A stretch of 64,000 nt of DNA from Corynebacterium kroppenstedtii (GCF_003243515.1 NZ_QFRA01000008.1:6433-70432), one strand, 5' to 3'. Shown: positions 51,729-61,154, counted from the first letter of the stretch. Numbers and translations are program-made. Notes: generated by a model from the letters alone, not told the origin.

Positions 51729-53666
51729 ATGTGCGGTTTGCTCGGACTCATCGCCGCTAGCGGAAATGCGGAGGATTTTGTTCAATCCACTGGTTCATCA
51801 CTGACTTGTATGCGCCACCGTGGCCCGGATGAGGATGGCACCTGGAATGACGCCGACGTGGTCTATGGATTCAATCGGCTGTCCATCATTGACCTCGCAC
51901 ATTCCCATCAGCCTTTACAGTGGGGCCCGGAAAGCCAGCCCAACCGGTACGCGCTGACCTTCAACGGCGAAATCTACAACTACAAAGAGCTGCGCTCCGA
52001 GCTGAAGGACAAGGGATATACCTTCGCCACCGACGGGGACAGCGAAACGATCGTCGTCGGCTATCACCACTGGGGGCGGGACGTTGTACACCATCTTCGT
52101 GGAATGTTTGCGTTTGCTGTGTGGGACTCGGTGGACAAAACGATGTACCTCGCTCGTGACCAGTTCGGCATTAAACCCCTCTACTGGGCAACTACCGACA
52201 AGGGCACCCTTTTTGCCTCAGAGAAGAAATGCCTACTCTCCATGGCGGGCAAAGCTGACATCGATCTGTCGCTGGATAAGCGCGCGATCGAGCATTACAT
52301 GGACTTGCAGTATGTGCCCGAACCTGAGTCCCTGCACACCGGGATTCGTCGGCTGGAGTCCGGTTGCTGCGCGACAGTGAAGCCCGGTGAAAAGCCGGAG
52401 GTACATCGCTGGTTTATTCCTCGCTTCCCCGAGACTTCGGTGAACAAGGAGAATATCGATTCCGAGATTTCGAAGATCGAGCATGCCCTCGAGGATTCCG
52501 TTGCTAAGCACATGCGTGCCGACGTCACCGTCGGATCCTTCCTGTCCGGCGGAATTGACTCGACGGCCATTGCGGCGCTCGCGAAACGCCACAACCCGAA
52601 CTTGTTGACCTTCACCACAGGTTTCGAGCGCGAAGGGTATTCGGAAGTCGACGTTGCCGCGGAATCCGCGGAAGCCATCGGCGCCGAGCACATCGTGAAG
52701 GTGGTCTCCCCCGAGGAATTTGCCGAGGCGGTCCCCCGCATCATCTGGTATTTGGACGATCCAGTGGCAGACCCGGCCCTCGTCCCCCTGTATTTCGTCG
52801 CGGCGGAAGCCAGGAAGCACGTCAAAGTTGTCCTCTCTGGCGAGGGCGCCGACGAGCTCTTCGGCGGATACAACATCTACCATGAGCCGCTTTCTCTTGC
52901 TCCGTTTGAGAAGATCCCGTCGTTTGCCAAGAAGGGTCTGCGGACCCTCGCACAACGCCTCCCCGATGGGGTGCGAGGCAAGTCGTTGTTAGAACGAGGC
53001 ACCACTCCTCTCGAGGAGCGTTATTACGGTAATGCCCGCTCCTTCTCCTTCGACCAGCTCCGGCGCGTAATTCCGTGGGCCAAGAAAGAGTGGAACCACA
53101 CGGACGTCACGACCCCGATTTACGATAAGTCGCAGGGATGGGATCCGGTAGCCAGGATGCAGCACCTTGACTTGTTCACCTGGTTGCGTGGCGACATCCT
53201 GGTCAAGGCTGACAAGATGACCATGGCGAATTCCCTCGAGCTCCGTGTGCCGTTCCTCGACAAAGAGGTCTTCAACGTCGCGCAATCATTGCCGACGAGC
53301 ATGAAGCTGACTCATGGCACATCGAAGTGGGCATTGCGCCAGGCGATGGAACGCATCGTCCCCCCGCACGTTCTTAACCGCCGGAAGCTTGGATTTCCTG
53401 TCCCAATCCGACACTGGTTGGCCGGCGACGAGCTCTACGGCTGGGCAGAGGACATCATCACGTCATCGCAGGCCGGTGAGATTGTCGATCTAGGAGCCAC
53501 CCGCTCCATACTGGAAGAACACCGTTCTTCTATGACCAGCGGATCTGGCCCTGACCATTCCCGACGCCTGTGGACTGTGTTGGCATTCTTAATCTGGTAC
53601 GGAATCTTCGTGGATAAATCGATCACCCCGGACATCCCAGAGCCGACGTATCCGGTTGAGATGTAA
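51729..53666 (+). CDS. asnB: Glutamine-dependent amidotransferase AsnB/LtsA
   Basis: 645-residue class II amidotransferase. Cys2 (MCGLLGLIA) is the glutaminase nucleophile; RHRGPDEDG, FNGEIYNYKEL and DGDSETI complete that domain (about 1-220). The synthetase domain starts near residue 250 and has the PP-loop SFLSGGIDSTAIAAL, SGEGADELFGGY and KWALRQAM. In C. glutamicum the gene here, ltsA, amidates diaminopimelate in peptidoglycan and affects lysozyme resistance; in many genomes it is named asparagine synthase. I favour the cell-wall role. AGAAAGG precedes the ATG. Confidence 0.93.
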   Translation: MCGLLGLIAASGNAEDFVQSTGSSLTCMRHRGPDEDGTWNDADVVYGFNRLSIIDLAHSHQPLQWGPESQPNRYALTFNGEIYNYKELRSELKDKGYTFATDGDSETIVVGYHHWGRDVVHHLRGMFAFAVWDSVDKTMYLARDQFGIKPLYWATTDKGTLFASEKKCLLSMAGKADIDLSLDKRAIEHYMDLQYVPEPESLHTGIRRLESGCCATVKPGEKPEVHRWFIPRFPETSVNKENIDSEISKIEHALEDSVAKHMRADVTVGSFLSGGIDSTAIAALAKRHNPNLLTFTTGFEREGYSEVDVAAESAEAIGAEHIVKVVSPEEFAEAVPRIIWYLDDPVADPALVPLYFVAAEARKHVKVVLSGEGADELFGGYNIYHEPLSLAPFEKIPSFAKKGLRTLAQRLPDGVRGKSLLERGTTPLEERYYGNARSFSFDQLRRVIPWAKKEWNHTDVTTPIYDKSQGWDPVARMQHLDLFTWLRGDILVKADKMTMANSLELRVPFLDKEVFNVAQSLPTSMKLTHGTSKWALRQAMERIVPPHVLNRRKLGFPVPIRHWLAGDELYGWAEDIITSSQAGEIVDLGATRSILEEHRSSMTSGSGPDHSRRLWTVLAFLIWYGIFVDKSITPDIPEPTYPVEM

Positions 53667-53725
53667 AGCGGCGCCCTGACCTCAAGGGTGTCCTTTACAT
53701 AAACGGCGCCCCTTGGATACACGAA

Positions 53726-53759
53726 AACGCCGGCCACAGCTCACTGTGTGGTCGGCGTT
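53726..53759 (-). terminator. Terminator after the A-type Fe-S carrier gene
   Basis: AACGCCG (53726-53732) pairs with CGGCGTT (53753-53759), with a further CCACAG/CTGTG inner stem. The minus strand runs into TTTTCG. It lies between the convergent asnB and Fe-S carrier genes and may also help stop asnB. Confidence 0.72.
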
Positions 53760-53785
53760 ACGTATTTATTGCGAGCAGCCCCGTA

Positions 53786-54130
53786 TCAGTTGAACGAGTC
53801 TCCGCACGCGCAGGATCCCTTGGCGTTGGGGTTATCGATGGTGAAGCCCTGCTGTTCGATGGTGTCCGCGAAGTCGATCGTCGCGCCGGTCAAATATGGT
53901 GCACTCATGCGGTCAACAACCAGGTTTACGCCGTCATAGTCATCGACGAGGTCACCGTCTAAGGTCCGATCGTCGAAGAAGAGCTGGTAGCGCAGGCCAG
54001 CACAACCACCTGGCTGCACCGCGATGCGCAGGGCTAATTCGTCGTTTTGTTCTTGGCTCAGCAGAGACTTTGCCTTAGCTGCAGCGGCATCAGTCAAAAT
54101 AACGCCAGTTGTCTTCTCCGGTGCAGTCAT
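53786..54130 (-). CDS. erpA: A-type iron-sulfur cluster carrier (ErpA/IscA/HesB family)
   Basis: 114-residue protein with the three conserved cysteines of A-type carriers, one in QPGGCAGLRYQLFFDD and two in KGSCACGDSF at the C-terminus. It delivers Fe-S clusters to targets, which in this window could include LipA and the Rieske protein QcrA. AGGAG is 6 nt before ATG 54130. It corresponds to Rv2204c by position. The symbol erpA is the usual one for this family in this location. Confidence 0.92.
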   Translation of the reverse strand: MTAPEKTTGVILTDAAAAKAKSLLSQEQNDELALRIAVQPGGCAGLRYQLFFDDRTLDGDLVDDYDGVNLVVDRMSAPYLTGATIDFADTIEQQGFTIDNPNAKGSCACGDSFN

Positions 54131-54344
54131 GCACTTCTCCTAACACGAAACAGGATGCTCTCTGAAGCTACCTCAAATGATTAGTGGACACTACCGTACT
54201 CCACATCACAGCAGAACGCACTGTACAGCTAAATTATTTCACAAGGCATAAGAGCTCCCATCGTCGCGCACATCTGACACCTTGGGCACACCTACCCTCG
54301 CCTTATTCACAGGGTCGAACCCCTTTTCTTATATCCTTGATCGC

Positions 54345-55175
54345 GTGAAGATGCCATGGACAACGTCGAAAGAAAATCAGTCGAACGATGGCTCTGCGTC
54401 AGAATCATCGACGACGAAGTCATCACGGTTGAACCGTAAACGTAAAGGGTCAGTCAGTGTCACTGCCGGTGGTAGCAAACCTGCCTCAACCAGCAGCAGC
54501 GCAGCAGACGGGAAGTCCTCCGACAGCGATAGCAGCGATGGCCAGTCGCAGGATCGCTCCACCCCCAAGGGATATACGCCACCGAAAGGCCACGCCACAC
54601 CTAAACGCAATGACGTCGAACGCCAAAAAGGTGTACGCAAAACGGCCTATAAGGCGCCTGAAACTCCTGCGGAAGCGCGTAAACAGCGCAAAGAGTTGAA
54701 GAACTCAATGAGCAAGGAAGAGTACAAGGCGCTCAAGCGCAAGCAGCGAGACGAACGCGCACGGGAACGCGAGCGGAACCGTGAACGCATGATGAGTGGC
54801 GATGAACGCTACCTCATGGACAGGGACCGCGGCCCCGAGCGGCGGTTGATCCGCGACTGGGTTGATTCCCGCCGTCTCTTTGCCAATACGTTCATGCCCA
54901 TCGTGGTCGTGCTGCTTATTCTGATGTTCGTCACGACCGCGACGCGCAGCTATCTGCTCAATAATCTGCTCTCCATGGTGGGGATGATTCTGCTCATCCT
55001 GATCGTCCTCGATGGTGTTCTGTCGGGCCGTCGGGTGTCTCGTTTCGTTCGTGAACGTCACCCGGATACTGCTCTATCGACCTGGTCAATGGGCTTCTAT
55101 GCCTTCTCCCGTGCGTCGATGATCCGACGGTTCCGTACCCCGCGCCCGCAGGTCAACATCGGCGATAGCATTTAA
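54345..55175 (+). CDS. DUF3043 membrane protein (Rv2206 type)
   Basis: 276-residue protein. Residues 1-95 are polar and Ser-rich, residues 95-180 are strongly charged with an Arg/Glu-rich coil (KRKQRDERARERERNRERMM), and two transmembrane helices follow (about 193-240), then a short cytoplasmic tail. RDRGPERRLIRDWVDSRRLFANTFMP before helix 1 is the DUF3043 core. The frame opens at 54282; GTG 54345 is preferred because the upstream part is unsupported, but the start is uncertain. Function unknown. Confidence 0.82.
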   Translation: MKMPWTTSKENQSNDGSASESSTTKSSRLNRKRKGSVSVTAGGSKPASTSSSAADGKSSDSDSSDGQSQDRSTPKGYTPPKGHATPKRNDVERQKGVRKTAYKAPETPAEARKQRKELKNSMSKEEYKALKRKQRDERARERERNRERMMSGDERYLMDRDRGPERRLIRDWVDSRRLFANTFMPIVVVLLILMFVTTATRSYLLNNLLSMVGMILLILIVLDGVLSGRRVSRFVRERHPDTALSTWSMGFYAFSRASMIRRFRTPRPQVNIGDSI

Positions 55176-55226
55176 CGCCCGCTTATAAAACGCACGCACT
55201 GCATAGAATCGTAAGCACTGCCCAAG

Positions 55227-55832
55227 ATGAAAACTTTGGTTCTTGGTGGAGCCCGGTCAGGTAAATCTGAGTGGGCGGAGCACCTGGTGACACCCCCAGA
55301 TTCCGCGGCGTCTCACGACGATGTCCATGTCACTTACGTCGCGACTGCACGGCCATGGGGTTCCACCTTCGACGCCGACTTCGCTCGCCGGATCGAGCGC
55401 CATCGTGCACGCCGTCCATCTTGGTGGCACACCGAGGATTCACGCGATCTCGTCGACGTCCTCACTGAATCGTCGGACCAGCCAGCCGCCCGTCAATCTA
55501 CGATCCTTGTCGACGATCTTGGCACGTGGTTGACCCACGAACTTGCTGAGGTAGGCATGTGGGATGCCGAGTTCGGGTCGGACAACTGGAACAAAGGATT
55601 ACACGCCATCGGTGCCCGGCGCGACCGACTGATCACCGCTTTGCGCCACGTTCCGGCAGATGGCCCTAATCTTGTTGTTGTTAGCCCTGAGGTTGGAATG
55701 GGCATTGTCCCTAGTTATCCATCCGGCGGTGTCTTCCGGGACGAGCTCGGACGGCTCAATGCTGATGTTGCATCGGTATGCGATCGAGTTGTCCTTGTGG
55801 TCGCTGGGTGTGCTCTCGACCTCCGGTCCTGA
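55227..55832 (+). CDS. cobU: CobU, adenosylcobinamide kinase/guanylyltransferase
   Basis: Bifunctional enzyme of late cobalamin assembly that phosphorylates adenosylcobinamide and attaches GMP. The 201-residue product has the P-loop LGGARSGKSEWAE, TYVATARPW, RRIERHRARRPSWWHTED and the C-terminal EVGMGIVPSYPSGGVFRDELGRLN block. It starts the cobU-cobT-cobS set, with 50 nt to cobT. A candidate TAGAAT -10 lies about 20 nt upstream. Confidence 0.95.
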   Translation: MKTLVLGGARSGKSEWAEHLVTPPDSAASHDDVHVTYVATARPWGSTFDADFARRIERHRARRPSWWHTEDSRDLVDVLTESSDQPAARQSTILVDDLGTWLTHELAEVGMWDAEFGSDNWNKGLHAIGARRDRLITALRHVPADGPNLVVVSPEVGMGIVPSYPSGGVFRDELGRLNADVASVCDRVVLVVAGCALDLRS

Positions 55833-55882
55833 ATACTCCGATGGCAATGCTTAACACCGACTATAAGTAGAGAGAAGCAACA

Positions 55883-56947
55883 GTGAGCGATTCTTCTTTT
55901 CCCCTCATCTCTCCTCCCGACGAACACGTGTATGCACGGGCTCGTCAGCGGCAGACGGAACTGACTAAACCCGCAGGCTCGCTGGGGCGATTAGAAGACT
56001 TGGGCTGCTGGATCGCCGCTTGCCAAGGGCAATGCCCACCCACACCGCTTAACGACGTCACCACGGTGGTTTTCGCCGGCGATCACGGAATAGCCACGCA
56101 CGGAGTCAGCGCTTATCCGACGGATGTCAGCGTGCAGATGGCGTCGAATATAGAGTCCGGAGGCGCAGCAGTGTCCGTTCTCGCGAAACGCGCAGGCACC
56201 TCGGTCCGCGTAATTGACGTCAGCCTGAATAGCGGTTCTGAGACCGATACTCATATCCGTGACGGCAGTGGGTCGATTGACCGGGAAGACGCGATGACCC
56301 GCGATGAGTACCGACGTGCGCTTCAGGTGGGGATCGACGCTGCTGATCGCGAGATTGACTCCGGGGTTGATCTGCTCATTGCCGGCGATTTAGGCATCGG
56401 AAATACGACGCCCGCCGCAGCGCTGATTGGTGCCCTAACCAATACTGAGCCCGTCGTCGTTGTTGGGCGCGGTACCGGAATTGACGACAATGGCTGGAAA
56501 CGGAAAACTGCGGCAATTCGGGATGCGATGTATCGCGTCCACAATATTCATGATGAACCCGCCAGCGTTCTCCAATTCATTAGCTCGCCAGATATAACAG
56601 CGATGGTTGGCTTCCTCGCGCAGGCAGCTGTTCACCGCACACCGGTTATTCTCGACGGGATCGTTGTGTGTGCAGCGGCCCTTGTCGCCGAAAAGCTTGC
56701 GCCGGGCGCGAAGCAATGGTGGGTCGCCGGCCACCAGAGTGTTGAGCCCGCCCAAGAAATTGCGCTGCGCGAGCTGGAGCTGACCCCGGTCGTTGATTTG
56801 GGGATGCGGCTCGGCGAGGGCTCGGGGGCAGTCGTCGCGCTCATGATCGTCAACGCAGCCGTGGACATCATCCGCAATATGGCGACGTTCGACGAAGCCG
56901 GCGTCTCGACAGCCTCAGACGCTGAAGACCCCGGCACCGAAGAATAA
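55883..56947 (+). CDS. cobT: CobT, nicotinate-nucleotide--dimethylbenzimidazole phosphoribosyltransferase
   Basis: Activates the lower ligand of cobalamin as alpha-ribazole phosphate. The 354-residue protein has the N-terminal TKPAGSLGRLEDLGCWIAACQ, FAGDHGIATHGVSAYP and GDLGIGNTTPAAAL, plus the catalytic-Glu motif RLGEGSGA. GTG start with GAGAAG upstream. Its stop overlaps the cobS start (TAATG). Confidence 0.96.
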   Translation: MSDSSFPLISPPDEHVYARARQRQTELTKPAGSLGRLEDLGCWIAACQGQCPPTPLNDVTTVVFAGDHGIATHGVSAYPTDVSVQMASNIESGGAAVSVLAKRAGTSVRVIDVSLNSGSETDTHIRDGSGSIDREDAMTRDEYRRALQVGIDAADREIDSGVDLLIAGDLGIGNTTPAAALIGALTNTEPVVVVGRGTGIDDNGWKRKTAAIRDAMYRVHNIHDEPASVLQFISSPDITAMVGFLAQAAVHRTPVILDGIVVCAAALVAEKLAPGAKQWWVAGHQSVEPAQEIALRELELTPVVDLGMRLGEGSGAVVALMIVNAAVDIIRNMATFDEAGVSTASDAEDPGTEE

Positions 56948-57825
56948 TGTCTGGTAAAGCAGGGTTTTCGAGTGAGCAGCCCGACAACCCTACCCACGGC
57001 CACGCTATTCCCGAAGGAATATCCACAGCATTTAGTTGGTTAACGGTGCTGCCTTTCCGCGGTTCCCGCGTTTTCGACCGCACGACGGGCCGTCGGGCAA
57101 TGCTGGCTATGCCACTAGTGGGACTATTCCACGGACTGGTCGCGGGGTGCGTGTTCACACTGACGTGGCTCCTCCAGGTGAACTTCGGCCACACCCTGGA
57201 CCTCTGGGTCGTTGCATTCGTAATCGTCGCCTTGTGGGAGTTCGGCACCCGGCTCATGCATATCGACGGTTTGAGCGACGTTGCCGACGCGCTCGGCAGC
57301 TACGCCCCGCCGCCGAAAACTCGGGCCATTCTTGCCGACACCAACGCGGGTCCGATGGGCGTTGCAGCGATCGTGTTCTCCGTGGCAGCCCAGATCATCG
57401 GGGTCCACACGATCATGCAGGGGACGGGCTCAACGGATCTCAGCGATACCGGCCACTTCCCCGCTTTCCACTTCCCTACATCTGCCGTCGTCGGACTTAT
57501 CCTCGTGCCGACGGTCGCGCGGATCAGCGCTTTAATCCTATGCACAGAGGGATACCGCCCAGCAAATCCCTCGGGCTTCGGCGCGCTCGTCATCGGAACC
57601 GTTCCGAAGCTCGGTACAACCGCATGGGTTATAGCAGTAGTCATCTCCGCATTCGTCGGCGGAGGAATTCTCTGGGCACTGATAGCACTCGCAGTCATCG
57701 CCTTAGCGATACCGTGGGCACGTCATTGCAGCCAGCGGTTCGATGGCCTGGCCGGAGATTGCCTTGGGGCGACGATCGAAATCGCGACCGCAGCAACCGT
57801 CGTTCTCTTCAGTCTGACCGTTTGA
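56947..57825 (+). CDS. cobS: CobS, adenosylcobinamide-GDP ribazoletransferase
   Basis: Membrane enzyme that joins adenosylcobinamide-GDP and alpha-ribazole. The 292-residue product has an N-terminal AFSWLTVLPFRGSR, the conserved MHIDGLSDVADALGSY and multiple hydrophobic helices, plus ADTNAGPMGVAAI. It shares one base with the cobT stop. With cobU and cobT alone here, the cluster supports lower-ligand assembly or corrinoid salvage; corrin-ring genes are not in this window. Confidence 0.95.
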   Translation: MSGKAGFSSEQPDNPTHGHAIPEGISTAFSWLTVLPFRGSRVFDRTTGRRAMLAMPLVGLFHGLVAGCVFTLTWLLQVNFGHTLDLWVVAFVIVALWEFGTRLMHIDGLSDVADALGSYAPPPKTRAILADTNAGPMGVAAIVFSVAAQIIGVHTIMQGTGSTDLSDTGHFPAFHFPTSAVVGLILVPTVARISALILCTEGYRPANPSGFGALVIGTVPKLGTTAWVIAVVISAFVGGGILWALIALAVIALAIPWARHCSQRFDGLAGDCLGATIEIATAATVVLFSLTV

Positions 57826-57838
57826 TCACTATGCATAA

Positions 57839-57868
57839 AGCCCCGCTCACTCACACGTGGGCGGGGCT
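57839..57868. terminator. Terminator between cobS and ilvE
   Basis: AGCCCCGC (57839-57846) pairs with GCGGGGCT (57861-57868), extended by CAC/GTG. On the minus strand it is followed by TTTATG, serving ilvE; it can also stop cobUTS from the other side. Confidence 0.75.
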
Positions 57869-57907
57869 AGCGCAATAAACGCAAATCGCTTTTTACTTCA
57901 CCAGGTT

Positions 57908-59011
57908 TTACTCCACCAGGGTGTAGCGCCAACCGTGGGGATCGTCGACGGAGCCATGCTGGATCCCCGTCAAGGTTTCACGCAGTTCCATCGAGATCGG
58001 ACCTGCTTGTCCACCGTTGATCGTGAATTCCCCTTCGTTGGACTTCACGGTTCCCACCGGGGTGATAACGGCAGCGGTACCGCAGGCGAAAGCCTCGCTC
58101 ATCTCTCCGGACTGTGCGGCTTCACGCCACTCGGCCGTCGAGATCTTCCGCTCTTCCACGGCCATTCCTCGATCTTCGGCCAGCTTCAATAACGAGTCAC
58201 GGGTCACGCCGGGAAGCAAGGAACCGGATAATGCGGGAGTAACCAGCTTCGCATCCTCGCCAGTGCCATAGATAAAGGCGAGGTTCATTCCACCCATTTC
58301 CTCGACATAGTTCCGCTCGATGGCGTCCAACCAGACAACCTGGTCGCAGCCCTTTTCCTCTGCTTGCGACTGGGCAGCCAAGGAGGCCGCGTAGTTACCG
58401 GCGAACTTTGCAGCTCCCGTACCACCGGGGCAGGCGCGGACGTAGTCCTCACACAGCCAGACCGTCACCGGTTTGATGCCGCCACTGAAGTACGAGCTAG
58501 CCGGCGATGCGATCAGGTAAAAGCGGTACGTCGAGGACGGGTGAACTCCCAGGCCCTTCTCGGTCGCGATCATAAACGGGCGCAGGTACAGCGCTGATTC
58601 GCTTCCCGCTTCAGGAACCCAGTCTGCGTCGATCTCCACCAGCTGATGGAGCGATTCCATAAATAATTCTTCCGGCAGTCCGGGCATTGCCAATCGCTTG
58701 GCCGAGTTCTGCATCCGTCGGCAATTCTGGTCTGGACGGAATGTGGCTATAGAACCATCTGGCTGACGGTATGCTTTGAGTCCCTCGAAGATCTCCTGAC
58801 CGTAGTGGAACAGCGTTGTTGCTGGATCCAGGGTAATCGGGCCGTATGGGACGACGCGAGGATCATGCCATCCTTGCTCCCCGTCCCAGTCGATAATCAC
58901 CATGTGGTCGGTAAAGTTCGCTCCGAAGCCTGGGTTCGCGAGCACGTTGGCGATGGCCTCGGGGGATGTCGGGTGTGGATTTTTTTCTACGGTAAAAGTC
59001 TTATCAGCCAT
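57908..59011 (-). CDS. ilvE: Branched-chain amino acid aminotransferase IlvE
   Basis: PLP enzyme that makes or degrades Val, Leu and Ile. The 367-residue product shows LFHYGQEIFEGLKAYRQPDG, RPDQNCRRMQNSAKRLAMP, the PLP-lysine region GTGAAKFAGNYAASL and EEMGGMNLAFIYG. The start ATG 59011 (M-A-D-K) follows AGGAA; the 36 codons of open frame upstream are rejected. Divergent from sucB with about 200 nt between. Confidence 0.95.
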   Translation of the reverse strand: MADKTFTVEKNPHPTSPEAIANVLANPGFGANFTDHMVIIDWDGEQGWHDPRVVPYGPITLDPATTLFHYGQEIFEGLKAYRQPDGSIATFRPDQNCRRMQNSAKRLAMPGLPEELFMESLHQLVEIDADWVPEAGSESALYLRPFMIATEKGLGVHPSSTYRFYLIASPASSYFSGGIKPVTVWLCEDYVRACPGGTGAAKFAGNYAASLAAQSQAEEKGCDQVVWLDAIERNYVEEMGGMNLAFIYGTGEDAKLVTPALSGSLLPGVTRDSLLKLAEDRGMAVEERKISTAEWREAAQSGEMSEAFACGTAAVITPVGTVKSNEGEFTINGGQAGPISMELRETLTGIQHGSVDDPHGWRYTLVE

Positions 59012-59214
59012 GTTTCCTACTGTAGACCCTCCCCCATATCCAGGTAACTTTAGCCAGATTTTGACGGGCAAGGCGCGTCTGGGGACAAGCCACGGTATTG
59101 TGGGAGCACGTAAAGTCATGCCGTAATCAGATCCTCATGACACGTTTCAACGATCAGCGTCACAGATCTGCGTTGACTTCTTAACTATCGCTTATTTTAG
59201 AGGAGACTTCCACC

Positions 59215-61032
59215 ATGGCGTTCTCTGTTGAGATGCCCGAACTCGGCGAATCCGTCACCGAAGGCACGGTCACCACGTGGCTCAAACAAGTAGGTGACAC
59301 CGTCGCTGTCGACGAACCACTTCTGGAGGTTTCGACTGACAAGGTCGACACTGAGATTCCTTCACCCGTTGCTGGTGTGTTGACAAAAATTATTGCCGAC
59401 GAAGACGACACTGTCGAGGTCGGCGAAGTCATCGCAGAGATCGGTGAAGAGGGCGACGACACCAGCAGCGACGACAGTGGCGCATCGGAGTCCTCCGATT
59501 CTGACGCTGGTGATTCCGACCCTGAGGAGAAGAGCTCTTCAGAGGGCGAGCAGTCGCAGAAGTCCTCTGATTCTGGTTCGAGCGGTTCTACTTCTGGCGG
59601 GGCCACTGACGTTGAAATGCCTGAACTTGGCGAGTCCGTCACCGAGGGAACCATTACCCAGTGGCTTAAAAACGTCGGCGACGAAGTCGAAGTCGACGAA
59701 CCACTGTTGGAGGTGTCCACCGACAAGGTCGACACCGAAATCCCGTCCCCTGTTGCTGGCACCTTGGTCGAAGTTCTTGCTGAGGAAGACGACACCGTCG
59801 ACGTCGGATCCGTCATCGCCCGCATCGGCGACGCCAACGCGGCATCCGGCTCCTCCGACGACAAGAAGGCTGAGGAAACCAAGCCAGAGGAGAAGTCCGA
59901 GCCTGAGCCCTCTAAGAGCGAGAAGGCTGGCAAGGCCGAGGAGACCAAGGACACCTCGAACTCCGCCACCAGCTCCGAAACGGCATCGCCCAAGGCATCG
60001 TCCGCCAGCGCGCCCGATCGGGAGGAACCCGCTACTCGCCCGTCAACCAAGGTCAACAACGGTGGAAAGCTCCCGTACGTGACCCCGCTGGTACGAAAGC
60101 TGGCGGAGAAGCACGGCGTTGATCTCACCACGGTTGAAGGCTCCGGAGTCGGTGGACGAATCCGCAAGCAGGACGTTCTTGCCGCCGCCGAGAAGGCGAA
60201 GGCTGCACCGGATACGTCGTCGGCAAGCGGAAGTGCAGACAAGAAGCCGACGCAGGACGGCCCGCGTGCAGCGTGGTCCACCAAGCGCGTCGATCCAAAG
60301 AAGGCAGAGCTGATCGGCACGACCCAAAAGGTCAACCGTATTCGCTCACTGACCGCATCGAAGACGCTGGAATCCCTCCATTCGTCCGCGCAGTTAACGC
60401 AGGTCCACGAGGTCGATATGACCGATATCGCTGCACTGCGCAAGGCGTCGAAACCCGCGTTCAAGGAGAAGTACGGGGTTAACCTCACTTACCTCCCCTT
60501 CTTCGCGAAGGCCGTTGTCGAAGCGCTCATTTCCCACCCGAATGTCAATGCGTCCTACAACGCTGAGACCAAGGAAATGACCTACCACGACAAGGTCAAC
60601 CTGGGGATCGCCGTTGACACGGAAGCTGGCCTGCTCTCGCCGGTCATTCACAACGCTCAGGATATGACGTTGCCGGAACTGGCTGCAGCAATCGCTGACA
60701 TCGCCGACCGGGCACGGACCAACAAGCTGAAGCCGAACGATCTCACCGGTGGCACCTTCGCCATCACCAACATTGGTTCAGAAGGTGCACTGACCGACAC
60801 CCCGATCTTGGTACCGCCGCAGGCAGCCATGATGGGGACCGGCGCGATCGTAAAGCGGCCGTCCGTCGTCCCGACGTCCGACGGTTCTGAAGCGATTGCC
60901 ATCCGCCAGATGGTGTTGCTGCCTCTCACCTACGATCACCAGATCATCGACGGTGCAGACGCAGGGCGGTTCATGACCACCGTTCGCGATCGCCTCGAGA
61001 CAGCTAATTTCGAGGGTGATCTTGACCTCTAA
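59215..61032 (+). CDS. sucB: Dihydrolipoamide acyltransferase (E2) with two lipoyl domains
   Basis: 605-residue E2 subunit. Two nearly identical lipoyl domains carry the modified lysine in STDKVDTEIPSP (K43 and K171, a 128-residue internal repeat), each followed by an acidic Ser-rich linker. An E3/E1-binding domain (PLVRKLAEKHGVDLTTVEGS, about 288-325) and the catalytic domain with YDHQIIDGADAG (His and Asp, about 575-579) follow. In corynebacteria this protein (AceF) is the shared E2 of a hybrid pyruvate/2-oxoglutarate dehydrogenase; annotation pipelines often call it sucB. AGAGGAGA precedes the ATG. lipB and lipA follow directly. Confidence 0.93.
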   Translation: MAFSVEMPELGESVTEGTVTTWLKQVGDTVAVDEPLLEVSTDKVDTEIPSPVAGVLTKIIADEDDTVEVGEVIAEIGEEGDDTSSDDSGASESSDSDAGDSDPEEKSSSEGEQSQKSSDSGSSGSTSGGATDVEMPELGESVTEGTITQWLKNVGDEVEVDEPLLEVSTDKVDTEIPSPVAGTLVEVLAEEDDTVDVGSVIARIGDANAASGSSDDKKAEETKPEEKSEPEPSKSEKAGKAEETKDTSNSATSSETASPKASSASAPDREEPATRPSTKVNNGGKLPYVTPLVRKLAEKHGVDLTTVEGSGVGGRIRKQDVLAAAEKAKAAPDTSSASGSADKKPTQDGPRAAWSTKRVDPKKAELIGTTQKVNRIRSLTASKTLESLHSSAQLTQVHEVDMTDIAALRKASKPAFKEKYGVNLTYLPFFAKAVVEALISHPNVNASYNAETKEMTYHDKVNLGIAVDTEAGLLSPVIHNAQDMTLPELAAAIADIADRARTNKLKPNDLTGGTFAITNIGSEGALTDTPILVPPQAAMMGTGAIVKRPSVVPTSDGSEAIAIRQMVLLPLTYDHQIIDGADAGRFMTTVRDRLETANFEGDLDL

Positions 61033-61104
61033 ATCCTGATTGCTGTGACACACGGGTCCGCTCTAACTCTGCGCGACACCGTGTGACCAGCACGTCAGCG
61101 TCAA

Positions 61105-61139
61105 CGTGTGGCCGGCCTCATTTGGGGGCCGGCCACACG
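61105..61139. terminator. Perfect 13-bp hairpin between sucB and lipB
   Basis: Arms at 61105-61117 and 61127-61139 (CGTGTGGCCGGCC and its complement) enclose a 9-nt loop. It has no T run and ends 2 nt before the lipB -10 element, so it overlaps where a -35 would lie. It may terminate sucB, act as an operator, or both. Confidence 0.55.
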
Positions 61140-61141
61140 CG

Positions 61142-61147
61142 TACGAT
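61142..61147 (+). promoter_or_regulatory. -10 element of a leaderless lipB transcript
   Basis: TACGAT ends 7 nt before ATG 61155, and no ribosome-binding site is seen between them. Confidence 0.5.
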
Positions 61148-61154
61148 CAACCAC

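Noticed and set aside
53671..53709. GGCGCC repeats after asnB as a terminator
   Set aside because: Only a 6-bp palindromic stem with a 27-nt loop and no T run; the hairpin at 53726-53759 is a better candidate.
59181..60488. 435-residue Ser-rich open frame on the minus strand
   Set aside because: It is the antisense shadow of sucB; the Ser-rich repeats arise from the acidic linkers and lipoyl repeats read backwards, and it has no ribosome-binding site or family motif.
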